From positions 1 through 64,000 of the forward strand of contig JAFYHU010000003.1 of NCBI GenBank assembly GCA_017538965.1: 64,000 nt of DNA, read 5' to 3'. How positions within the stretch are numbered: position 1 is the stretch's first letter; each line of letters begins with the position of its first letter. Positions 1 through 7,167 of the stretch are shown piece after piece. The stretch is from Oscillospiraceae bacterium (lineage in GTDB: Bacteria; Bacillota; Clostridia; Oscillospirales; Oscillospiraceae). Position numbers and translations under genes: made by a program. The notes below the pieces were generated by a model. It was not told where the DNA came from and searched no databases. It was given only the letters and a program-made list of their open reading frames with translations.

Positions 1-2
1 AA

Positions 3-29
3 AAGCAAAAAAATAACCCCTTCAGGGGT
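3..29 (-). terminator. Terminator for the P-type ATPase transcript
   Basis: Read on the minus strand, a CCCC-TGAA-GGGG hairpin is followed by TTATTTTTTTGC, the form of an intrinsic terminator. It lies about 160 bases beyond the stop of the ATPase gene. Further small hairpins lie at about 67-78 and 91-103, and a perfect 8-bp stem (CCTCCGGC/GCCGGAGG, loop TTA) at 114-132, so the ATPase 3' region carries a run of hairpins. Confidence 0.6.
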
Positions 30-189
30 GGCCTGAGAAAGATATGCGGTCGGCAAACCTTTCAGGCCCCTTTAGGGGTTGCAAGTATAATGCCCTTCTA
101 GGGCTACATCAAGCCTCCGGCTTAGCCGGAGGTCTTGACTCGCAGGCATGAGAGCCCGGATTTCCGAGGGTTCGGCTGATCCTGTCTGA

Positions 190-2907
190 TCAGCTCTGTT
201 TTTTTCTCCTGTTTGCGCGCTGAATGGCTTTGCCCAGTTCAAACACGGGCAGCGTGGAGAGAGACAGACCGACGGAGATCAGCAGCTCCTTTGTACTCAG
301 GGTACCGTGAATTCCGAACAGATTTTTGAAGCCCGGCAGGAAAACCGCCGCCAACGTCATCAGGACGGTTACCGCCATCGCCCCGACCAGCCACCAGTTG
401 GTGTTCTCAAGCATCTCGCGGCGGAAAATTGAGCCGACTCGTGAGCGCATATTCACCGCACACAGCATTTCGGCAAAGCTGACCGTGAGAAAGGCCATCA
501 CGACGGCATTTTCACACCAGCTGCCGTTCACGATGCCGCTGAAGGAGCCGTTCTCCAGAAAATAGCCGATGTAGTACGCCGCAATCTCAATCGCAGCCAG
601 ATAGACGCCCTGCCAGAGCATGCTGATTCCCGTGCCGTTGGCAAAGATGCTTTCGTTCTTCGGGCGGGGTTTCCGCAGCATAAGCTCGCCTTCCGCCTTT
701 TCCATGCCCAGTGCCAGCCCCGGCAGGGTATCGGTGACCATATTGATCCACAGCAGATGGACGGGTGTCAGAATCGTAAAATTCAGAATGGAGGCAAAGA
801 AGATGATCAGCACCTCGGCAAGATTGGTGGAAAGCTGGAACTGCAGCACCTTGCAGATATTATCGTAAATCTTGCGTCCGGCCTCGATCGCGCGAATAAT
901 GGTCGCAAAATTGTCGTCAGCGAGGACCATGTCTGCGGCACTCTTCGTTACCGGGGTTCCGGTGATGCCCATGCCGATGCCGATATCCGCTTTTTTGATG
1001 GATGGCGCGTCATTCACGCCGTCGCCGGTCATGGCAGTTACCATCCCCCTGGTCTGCCAGGCGTTGACGATCCGGGTCTTATGCTCGGGCTGAACGCGCG
1101 CATAGACAGAATACCGCGGCACGACGTCTACCAGTTCCTCGTCGGTGTATTTATCCAGTTCCGAACCCAGGGCAGCCTCGTCGGCTCGGCGGATGATGCC
1201 GAGATCTCTGCCGATGGCGACGGCCGTGTCCTTATGATCTCCGGTGATCATGATGGGGCGGATGCCGGCCGCGCGGCACTTTTCGATCGCGTCTTTCGCC
1301 TCGGGACGGCAGGGATCGATCATGCCGTAGAGGCCGATCAGAATCAGATCCTGCTCGAGGCTGTCAGGTCCGGAGTTCTTCGGAACGGCATCATGTTTCC
1401 GATAAGCTGCCGCGAGCACGCGAAGGGCCTGATCAGCCCAGGATTTGTTCACACGGCGGAGTTCTTCCATCATCCCGTCCGTCATGGGGACGATCTTTCC
1501 GTCCTTCAGGATGCCGCTGCAGCGTTCAAGGACCATGTCACAGGCGCCCTTGGTATATTGAATGAACCCGTTTTCCGTTTGATGCACGGTGGACATCATC
1601 TTGCGGTCGGAATCAAACGGTGCCTCTGCCACACGCGGTTGGGCAGCAGTAAGCTCGTACCGCGGCAGGCCGAGTTTCATCGCATAGTTCACAAGGGCCG
1701 CTTCGGTCGGTTCGCCGGAGGACGACTCTTCACCGGGCTGAAGCTCGGCATCCGAGCAGAGTGCCATTGCGGTTGCCATCAGGGTCGAATTGTCTGTGTA
1801 TTCCTGAACGACTGTCATTTTGTTCTGCGTCAGCGTTCCGGTTTTATCGCTGCAAATAATCTGCGTGCAGCCAAGGGTTTCCACCGCGGTCAGTTTCCGG
1901 ATCAGTGCCTGATGCCGTGCCATGTCGGTTACGCCGATGGACAGCACGATGGTAACAACCGCCGGCAAGCCTTCCGGGATGGCAGCCACGGCCAGCGCGA
2001 TAGCGGCCACAAGGCTGTTCACGGCGCTGGTACCCAGAAGCTCCCAGGAAAACGGCGTATCCGTCAGGATCACAGACTGGATGCAACCAACGGCAAAAAC
2101 GACGACGCAGATTCCGATGACCAGCTTGGTAAGAAAAGCCGACAGTTCGGCCATACGCCTCTGCAGAGGGGTCTGCTCCTTTTCCGCCATGCTCAGAGCG
2201 CCGGCTATCTTTCCCATTTCCGTATCCATGCCGGTGGCCGTCACAACGGCTGTTCCGCGCCCATAGACCACTGTCGAACCGCTGTACAGCATGTTTGCCC
2301 TGTCACCCAGCGGAACATCGTCCTGCCCTTCCCCGCACATCAGCACGTCAACCAGTTTTTCCGCCGCCAGCGGTTCACCGGTCAGGGCTGCTTCCTCTGC
2401 TTTCAGGCTGTAGGATTCCAGAACGCGGCAGTCAGCCGGTACCGTATCGCCGGCTTCGAAGCGGACGATATCCCCGACCACCAGGTCTTCGCTTTTGACG
2501 GAGATGACCGTGCCGTCACGTACAACGCGGGATGTCTCAGCCGTCATCTGCATAAGGGCCGCCATCGCCGCTTCGGCCTTGTTTTCCTGAATAAGGCTCA
2601 TGACCGCATTGATAATCACGACCGCCAGAATGACAAAAACATCCGTGAAGGAGCCAAGAGTAAAATCGCCGTGAGACTCCAGAATCGTAACGATCACCTG
2701 AACCAGCGCCGCGCCAAGCAGCATCAGGATCATCGGATCCGTAATCGAGTCCAGAAACTTCTGCCAGACAGAGCGCTTCTCCTCTTCGATCAGTTTGTTC
2801 TTTCCGTTCTGCTGCAGCCTTGCCGCAGCCTCTTCGGAATGCAGGCCATGCTCCGAGGTATCCAGCTCGCGCAGCACCTTTTCCTTATCTTCCAGATAGT
2901 ATTTCAC
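190..2907 (-). CDS. Calcium-transporting P-type ATPase (P2A-like)
   Basis: This is a 905-residue cation pump of the SERCA/PMCA type that would export Ca2+ (or possibly Mn2+) across the cytoplasmic membrane. The N-terminal cation-ATPase domain is followed by TGEP in the actuator domain, PEGLP in transmembrane helix 4 near residue 312, the phosphorylated aspartate in CSDKTGTLTQ near residue 354, and TGDGVND near 629. A C-terminal block of hydrophobic helices follows. Length is normal for the family. It starts at a GTG with AGAGGAG six bases upstream and has its own promoter and terminator, so it looks like a single-gene unit. Substrate is inferred from family only. Confidence 0.95.
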   Translation of the reverse strand: MKYYLEDKEKVLRELDTSEHGLHSEEAAARLQQNGKNKLIEEEKRSVWQKFLDSITDPMILMLLGAALVQVIVTILESHGDFTLGSFTDVFVILAVVIINAVMSLIQENKAEAAMAALMQMTAETSRVVRDGTVISVKSEDLVVGDIVRFEAGDTVPADCRVLESYSLKAEEAALTGEPLAAEKLVDVLMCGEGQDDVPLGDRANMLYSGSTVVYGRGTAVVTATGMDTEMGKIAGALSMAEKEQTPLQRRMAELSAFLTKLVIGICVVVFAVGCIQSVILTDTPFSWELLGTSAVNSLVAAIALAVAAIPEGLPAVVTIVLSIGVTDMARHQALIRKLTAVETLGCTQIICSDKTGTLTQNKMTVVQEYTDNSTLMATAMALCSDAELQPGEESSSGEPTEAALVNYAMKLGLPRYELTAAQPRVAEAPFDSDRKMMSTVHQTENGFIQYTKGACDMVLERCSGILKDGKIVPMTDGMMEELRRVNKSWADQALRVLAAAYRKHDAVPKNSGPDSLEQDLILIGLYGMIDPCRPEAKDAIEKCRAAGIRPIMITGDHKDTAVAIGRDLGIIRRADEAALGSELDKYTDEELVDVVPRYSVYARVQPEHKTRIVNAWQTRGMVTAMTGDGVNDAPSIKKADIGIGMGITGTPVTKSAADMVLADDNFATIIRAIEAGRKIYDNICKVLQFQLSTNLAEVLIIFFASILNFTILTPVHLLWINMVTDTLPGLALGMEKAEGELMLRKPRPKNESIFANGTGISMLWQGVYLAAIEIAAYYIGYFLENGSFSGIVNGSWCENAVVMAFLTVSFAEMLCAVNMRSRVGSIFRREMLENTNWWLVGAMAVTVLMTLAAVFLPGFKNLFGIHGTLSTKELLISVGLSLSTLPVFELGKAIQRANRRKKQS

Positions 2908-3006
2908 GTGTTTCTCCTCTTCGCGTCAGCTTTGAGCCCTTTCTCCGCGGTCTGACCTGTGCGGCGGGAGCTCCTCTGCCGTCTTCTTCTTTCTCATATG
3001 GGAAAC

Positions 3007-3035
3007 ATTATATTCCACATTTCGGCTTTCGACAA
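3007..3035 (-). promoter_or_regulatory. Promoter of the P-type ATPase gene
   Basis: On the minus strand a TTGTCG -35 box (3030-3035) is followed after exactly 17 bases by a perfect TATAAT -10 box (3007-3012). Transcription would begin near 3000, leaving a leader of about 90 bases before the GTG start at 2907. Confidence 0.7.
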
Positions 3036-3071
3036 CAAAAAAATCAACACCGGCCGTCAAAAGCCGGTGTT
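3036..3071 (-). terminator. Terminator upstream of the ATPase promoter
   Basis: On the minus strand a 9-bp perfect stem AACACCGGC/GCCGGTGTT (3063-3071 with 3046-3054) is followed by GATTTTTTT. It would end a minus-strand transcript that comes from the small gene at 3087 and separates it from the ATPase promoter directly downstream. Confidence 0.75.
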
Positions 3072-3086
3072 GAAGCAGGCTCTGCC

Positions 3087-3299
3087 TTATTCTTTCACTT
3101 CGAATTTGTATTCTACCTCTCGCGTTATTAATCGTACTATTCCGTACAATAACTCCACATTTACCCGTATTTGATTACTTTTATTTGCACTTTTTCTCTT
3201 ATTTCCTTTGTTTCCAAACAGTGATAATCCAAATGCGAGTTTTCTTGCGAGTTGAAAATCTTTTGCGAGTTTTATGTTTTTTGTGTCAAATTCGTCCAT
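3087..3299 (-). CDS. Small basic protein of unknown function
   Basis: A 70-codon reading frame from an ATG at 3299, ending 16 bases before a good intrinsic terminator, which argues that it is transcribed. The product is lysine-rich and has a repeated pattern KLAKDF-QLAR-KLAF near its N terminus, encoded by three GCGAGTT direct repeats. There is no strong ribosome binding site (GGGG close to the ATG), and base composition is more AT-rich than the neighbours. I do not recognise a family. It could be a small DNA-binding or control protein, or a decayed gene. Confidence 0.35.
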   Translation of the reverse strand: MDEFDTKNIKLAKDFQLARKLAFGLSLFGNKGNKRKSANKSNQIRVNVELLYGIVRLITREVEYKFEVKE

Positions 3300-3368
3300 C
3301 GGCCCCATGTCCAATGTGTTCAATCAATCCTTGAAATTTACATAGTCCTATCAGGAAAAAACTCGCAA
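3234..3368. repeat. Repeated TTGCGAGTTTT boxes
   Basis: TGCGAGTTTT occurs at about 3234-3243, TTGCGAGTT at 3245-3253 and TTGCGAGTTTT at 3263-3273. An exact inverted copy, AAAACTCGCAA, lies at 3358-3368. The first three lie inside a small minus-strand reading frame, but the inverted copy is outside it, so coding constraint alone does not explain the set. They may be protein-binding sites of the adjacent control region. Confidence 0.4.
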
Positions 3369-3383
3369 ATAGTAAAATGCTCT

Positions 3384-3413
3384 TATAGTCCACTATATCC
3401 TTTTTATAGTATA
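3384..3413. promoter_or_regulatory. TATAGT-CC-ACTATA palindrome, candidate operator
   Basis: A 14-bp palindrome TATAGTCCACTATA (3384-3397) is followed by a further TATAGTATA half-site (3405-3413). It sits about 120 bases upstream of the first plus-strand gene of the element and just upstream of the tandem 22-bp repeat, as expected for an operator controlling that gene. Confidence 0.4.
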
Positions 3414-3443
3414 CCATCTTGCTCCATAACAATCAACCCATAT

Positions 3444-3487
3444 CGAAAATTGTCGATCATTCATCCGAAAATTGTCGATCATTCATC
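3444..3487. repeat. Exact tandem 22-bp direct repeat (iteron-like)
   Basis: Two identical 22-bp copies lie head to tail at 3444-3465 and 3466-3487, beginning CGAAAATTGTCGATC and ending ATTCATC. Each contains TTGTCGA. The pair ends about 30 bases upstream of the ATG of the next gene. Twenty-two bases is the usual iteron length in theta plasmids, so a replication or autoregulation site is plausible, but two copies is few. Confidence 0.6.
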
Positions 3488-3517
3488 CCAGAATTTTTTA
3501 AGGTTAGGAGGATAATT

Positions 3518-4582
3518 ATGGCCGCATGTCTCTATAAATATAAATGGCTCAAACTGCCTCGCATTGCGTTGCATGTCGGAAAAGGTTTGTTAGGTTACTG
3601 GAGCAGGCTTGCTGCCCGTGCTGCCTTTCGCAAAGGCATCGCCTCCTATTGCGGTCATCGGAATCCTGTTGAAGCGGGAACCTGGGCAGGCGGCATAGTA
3701 GGCCTGAAGAGTATTCTCGGTGTGAAAAAGCGTGAACAGGCTCTCGATATTCTCCGACAGCTCTCAGATCTAGGGTATCTCAGTTTTGAGCTGGACGCTA
3801 AAACGAAGCTGCTGACGTACCGCATTACAGATTATGAGCTGGATTACTGCGGCGCTCCCTGTGATTCCGGCGCCGTATATGCTACCCCCGGCTATGGCTT
3901 TCTTTGTGTCCCCCGGTCCATTACGGAAAGACTTGTAGCTCAAAATTACATATTCAATGAAGCTGACGCATGGCTGGATCTCTGGTGCCACACGGTATCG
4001 ATGGATCCGCACAATGCGTTTTCATTTTTTGCTCCGGTTTGCCAGTACGGCAAAACCGGAGTTTTTTTGACTCTGGAAAACCTGGGACAGCGCTGGCGCT
4101 GGGAAAAGACCAAGGTATGGAGATTCCTGCAAAAGCATAGGGATGTCTTCACTCTGTACCGGCTGCCCGGCTCATTAGGCTGTCTCGTTTTCAATACATC
4201 CTATCCCTGCGATGCAGGCGTCTCCCTGCCCAGCGATGAGCAGATCGCCGATGTGCTTGGCAAGATCAGAGAATACTCCGCCGATGTTGTCAGGCATGAA
4301 GGTCAGCGTGAGCATCTGAGTCGTTTGGTCGTTTGGTACAGCCGCCGCTATCTGCTTTCTGTCGGTCTCATTGCCAAGCAAATTCGACACAATAATCGCG
4401 TTGCACTTTTCTCTTCTTTTAAACGCGCGTATCTTTCTCATTGTTGGATTTGGAAGAATTGTAATTATGACTGCCAGGGTACAGATATAGGACCCCCCCG
4501 GTCAAATGATATTTCTCTTATCAGGGGGCCCTGTATCGTAGACCTGAACATTTTTTCAAAGGAGCTTTTTGCCTATGACTAA
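3518..4582 (+). CDS. Replication/regulation-type protein with winged-helix features
   Basis: A 354-residue protein from the ATG at 3518, preceded by AGGAGG with good spacing. The first in-frame ATG, 99 bases upstream, lies upstream of the repeats and has no Shine-Dalgarno. I do not recognise a named family. Residues around 55-110 read like a helix-turn-helix (KKREQALDILRQLSDLGYLSF) and residues 190-220 like a second winged-helix segment (LENLGQRWRWEKTKVWRFL), an arrangement reminiscent of plasmid replication initiators. Its position next to a tandem 22-bp repeat supports a replication or copy-control role, which remains inference. It overlaps the next gene by 8 bases. Confidence 0.6.
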   Translation: MAACLYKYKWLKLPRIALHVGKGLLGYWSRLAARAAFRKGIASYCGHRNPVEAGTWAGGIVGLKSILGVKKREQALDILRQLSDLGYLSFELDAKTKLLTYRITDYELDYCGAPCDSGAVYATPGYGFLCVPRSITERLVAQNYIFNEADAWLDLWCHTVSMDPHNAFSFFAPVCQYGKTGVFLTLENLGQRWRWEKTKVWRFLQKHRDVFTLYRLPGSLGCLVFNTSYPCDAGVSLPSDEQIADVLGKIREYSADVVRHEGQREHLSRLVVWYSRRYLLSVGLIAKQIRHNNRVALFSSFKRAYLSHCWIWKNCNYDCQGTDIGPPRSNDISLIRGPCIVDLNIFSKELFAYD

Positions 4583-5189
4583 AAATGCTTTTCCCTCCGC
4601 CGCCTCAAACGATGAGGCGGTTCTTTCTTTTCTCCGTGAACGTGGTATTCTTGCAGACGAAAGCATAACGCCACAGCAGGTTGAAGAGAAAAAGCGCAAG
4701 GAGGCATATCATAATACGCTTCTCCTGCTCTCAAACTACAGAAACATTCTCTGGCAGACCGACAGTGAGCTGGACACCATCGCCGCCGAGCTCAACCTCC
4801 CTCTGCAGAAGCTCGACGCTGTTCTGAGCCGGATCGACGCAGAGATCGGCATGGAGAATCGACGCCTCGAGCTTCGTCTGGAAAGGCTGGCCAAGACCCG
4901 CCAGCTCCTGGATCGCATCAACGATGCCCTGACCACCCTCAAATACAAGCCGGATAACGGTCCTCTGCTTTACGATTTGATCTATTTGACCTACATTTCC
5001 GAGGAAAAGCTTCATCAAACAGATGTTCTCTATCGGCTGAACATCTCGAGACGGCATTATTATCGGCTGAAAGAGCAGGCAATCAACATCATTTCTCTCC
5101 GGCTCTGGTCGGTCCCAAGCACAAATATTGACCTCTGGCTTGATCTTGTGTCTATGCTGAGCGGCAGGGCCAAGCCCAGCAGCAGATAA
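4575..5189 (+). CDS. Coiled-coil protein with sigma/ArpU-like C terminus
   Basis: A 204-residue protein starting at ATG 4575 inside the stop region of the previous gene, with AAAGGAG upstream, so the two are probably translationally coupled. The middle is charged and helical. The C-terminal 60 residues (TYISEEKLHQTDVLYRLNIS then RRHYYRLKEQA) resemble the helix-turn-helix tail of phage ArpU/RinA-type transcriptional regulators. It probably acts as a DNA-binding regulator with the preceding protein. This is a similarity by eye only. Confidence 0.6.
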   Translation: MTKNAFPSAASNDEAVLSFLRERGILADESITPQQVEEKKRKEAYHNTLLLLSNYRNILWQTDSELDTIAAELNLPLQKLDAVLSRIDAEIGMENRRLELRLERLAKTRQLLDRINDALTTLKYKPDNGPLLYDLIYLTYISEEKLHQTDVLYRLNISRRHYYRLKEQAINIISLRLWSVPSTNIDLWLDLVSMLSGRAKPSSR

Positions 5190-5194
5190 ACGAC

Positions 5195-5240
5195 ACGGCA
5201 CTCGAACAACCTCAGAGTCATTTCGGGTGCCGTATTCTCT
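5195..5240 (+). terminator. Hairpin after the first plus-strand gene pair
   Basis: ACGGCACTCGAA (5195-5206) pairs with TTCGGGTGCCGT (5222-5233), followed by a pyrimidine-rich but weak T tail. It lies between the convergent ends of the gene at 4575-5189 and the polymerase gene and could terminate both. Confidence 0.45.
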
Positions 5241-5274
5241 CTTCGTTTGGGACAGGGTGTCCGCTCATCTGAAT

Positions 5275-6534
5275 TCACGTTTTGTCCCGCTCGGACTCCT
5301 GTTTGCCCCTGAACTTGCGGGCAACCTGGAGCCCGTCCTTCATCACCGTGCCGCGCTGGATGATATCGGCGCCGAATTTGCTCCGCAAGGCGTCCACCGC
5401 CTTATCCAGCTTCACATCGCGTTCCCGTCTTCCGCTGTCCTCTTCTCCGAAAAGGGACATCTGCCCGCCCTCATCTTCTCTGGTCAGGTTGGAGAGCGCG
5501 ATGCTCATAAGCCGCAGCGGCCTGTGATCTTTCCACAACTCACGGAGAAGCCGTTTCGACAGCTCATAGATTTCCCGCGTGGATTCCATCGGCTGGTCTG
5601 TCTTGCACTGATGCGAGCGGTTTTTGAAGTCCAGATAGCGGATCGATACCGCAACGCAATAGGCCTTTGCCCCGTCACTTCGCATGTGAGCCGAGACACT
5701 GTCCGAAAGAGCCAGAAGGATCGCGTCCGCCGCCTCCAGCGTGGTTACGTTTTCCTCAAGCGTCACGGAATTGCTGTAGCCCTTGGCCTCTTCCGGCTCG
5801 GCACGGACGGGAGAATTGTTAATGCCGTTTGCGTAATTGCGGGCCTGGAGACTCATCTTGTCGCCGAGGATTCTCCGCAGGAGCTCCGGGTCTGCGTGTG
5901 CAAGTTCTCCGATTGTGTAGATATGTTCTTCCCTCAACCGATTTGCGGAAGCGCCGCCCACGAACAGCAGATCCCCCACCGGCAGCGGCCAGAGCTTATC
6001 CGGGATTTCCTCCGGATAGAGCGTGTGTACCCTATCCGGCTTCTCAAAGTCGCTCGCCATCTTGGCACAGAGCTTGTTGCGCCCGATGCCGATATTCACC
6101 GTAAATCCAAGCTCGTCCCGGATCCTGTCCTTGATCGTGTGCGCCAGCGCGACAGGGTCGGGGTACATGTGTCCGGTGCCGGTCATATCCATGAAGCATT
6201 CGTCGATAGAAAACTCCTCTACGACCGGTGCATAGCTGCGGCAGATATCCTTAAATGCCTTGGAACAGGCCGAATACAGCTTGAAATCCGGTTTTGCGAT
6301 CACAAGCTGAGGGCATTTTCTCAGCGCCATGGCGATCGGTTCGCCCGTCTTGATTTTGAACGCCTTCGCCGGGATAGACTTTGCAAGCACAACTCCCCTT
6401 CTGGATTCCGGGTCGCCCCCGATGCAGGATGGAATCAGGCGCAGATCGGGCTCGCCGTTTTTGACGCGCCGCGTTGCCTCCCAGGACAGGAAGGCACTGT
6501 TGACATCCACATGAAAGATAAGCCGTTCATTCAT
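5275..6534 (-). CDS. Y-family DNA polymerase (DinB/UmuC-like)
   Basis: A 419-residue translesion DNA polymerase. The N terminus carries HVDVNSAFLSWEA with the first metal-binding aspartate, and the second catalytic motif reads VEEFSIDECFMDMTG. Helix-hairpin-helix and little-finger regions follow. Length fits Pol IV/UvrX-type enzymes found on conjugative elements and plasmids, where they help repair DNA after single-stranded transfer. The start at 6534 is chosen because GGAGGG lies eight bases upstream; an in-frame ATG 54 bases earlier has no such site. It is divergent from the transfer operon and shares its upstream region. Confidence 0.9.
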   Translation of the reverse strand: MNERLIFHVDVNSAFLSWEATRRVKNGEPDLRLIPSCIGGDPESRRGVVLAKSIPAKAFKIKTGEPIAMALRKCPQLVIAKPDFKLYSACSKAFKDICRSYAPVVEEFSIDECFMDMTGTGHMYPDPVALAHTIKDRIRDELGFTVNIGIGRNKLCAKMASDFEKPDRVHTLYPEEIPDKLWPLPVGDLLFVGGASANRLREEHIYTIGELAHADPELLRRILGDKMSLQARNYANGINNSPVRAEPEEAKGYSNSVTLEENVTTLEAADAILLALSDSVSAHMRSDGAKAYCVAVSIRYLDFKNRSHQCKTDQPMESTREIYELSKRLLRELWKDHRPLRLMSIALSNLTREDEGGQMSLFGEEDSGRRERDVKLDKAVDALRSKFGADIIQRGTVMKDGLQVARKFRGKQESERDKT

Positions 6535-6599
6535 CTCAGTACCCTCCTGTTCCAACAGTTTCCATTCTTCAGTATATTCTCTTTTCACTTTTCTTGCAA

Positions 6600-6648
6600 G
6601 GCACTATGATGGCACAAAGTTGGCACTAAAATGGCACCTCCAAGGCAC
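6600..6648 (+). repeat. Five GGCAC boxes at exact 11-bp spacing
   Basis: GGCAC begins at 6600, 6611, 6622, 6633 and 6644, a perfect 11-bp period. The boxes have partly conserved flanks (TGGCACNAA), and the last one abuts the -35 box of the transfer promoter. Eleven bases is about one helical turn, so a protein could bind all five on one face of the DNA. A regulator array is the simplest reading. Confidence 0.75.
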
Positions 6649-6676
6649 TGACACGGGAATCAATCCGTGGTATATT
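6648..6676 (+). promoter_or_regulatory. Promoter of the conjugative transfer operon
   Basis: CTGACA (6648-6653) and TATATT (6671-6676) are separated by exactly 17 bases. Transcription would start near 6683. The -35 box directly follows the five phased GGCAC boxes, and the transcript begins with a short CCCAAATTGGG palindrome and a terminator-like hairpin before the first gene. Confidence 0.6.
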
Positions 6677-6706
6677 GGTATCGTCCCAAATTGGGACTGG
6701 GCGATG

Positions 6707-6742
6707 AACGCCGCTTCCGGGCTTTCCGGGAGCGGCGTTTTT
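6707..6742 (+). terminator. Leader attenuator before the transfer genes
   Basis: AACGCCGCT (6707-6715) pairs perfectly with AGCGGCGTT (6731-6739), with additional CCGG/CCGG pairing inside, followed by a T tract. It lies between the promoter and the first ribosome binding site, so it would end most transcripts early unless antiterminated. Confidence 0.7.
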
Positions 6743-6774
6743 CATGCCCGCTTATCAGGAAGGAGGTGAGGCTT

Positions 6775-7131
6775 TTGACGAGGAAACATCTGCTGAAGGA
6801 CCACATTGTTACGGCTTACTGGTCGGTGATTTCCATGCTGTCGGCGGGACTGATCACCATGCAGCCGGTCATGGCAGACTCCATCTTTGACCGCATCCGG
6901 TCCATTGTGACGGATATCTACGGTCAGATCGTGGCAATCTCTACGATCGTCGCGGTCACGGTGGCAAGCATTGCCCTGATCGTCCGCATGATCTCCCGCA
7001 ACCAGCGGGCCGTGGATGAGGCGACGAGCTGGCTCAAGCGCATTGTCGTGGCGTGGATCATTCTGAACTCTCTGGGCTTTGTCGTCGCCTATCTGCAGCC
7101 CCTTGTCGCCGGCGGCCAGTACACGGGCTAA
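6775..7131 (+). CDS. VirB2/TrbC-like conjugative pilin (Maff2-type)
   Basis: A 118-residue membrane protein with two hydrophobic segments (about residues 17-35 and 55-75 plus a third near 90-110), the size and shape of the VirB2/TrbC-like subunits that head type IV secretion operons in Firmicutes elements. The start is TTG 6775, with AAGGAGGTGAG five bases upstream. First gene of the transfer operon, 36 bases before the VirB6-like gene. The pilin role is inferred from size, topology and position. Confidence 0.7.
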   Translation: MTRKHLLKDHIVTAYWSVISMLSAGLITMQPVMADSIFDRIRSIVTDIYGQIVAISTIVAVTVASIALIVRMISRNQRAVDEATSWLKRIVVAWIILNSLGFVVAYLQPLVAGGQYTG

Positions 7132-7167
7132 GCTCTCCCGGTCAGGCAGGAACGGAGGTGATAAATC

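Noticed and set aside
757-2955. Very long plus-strand reading frame opposite the ATPase gene
   Set aside because: It is the mirror of a well-conserved P-type ATPase; its composition (His/Arg/Gly-rich, no domains) is typical of an antisense shadow.
5227-6609. Plus-strand frame opposite the DNA polymerase gene
   Set aside because: Mirror of a conserved polymerase; covers its whole length without independent motifs.
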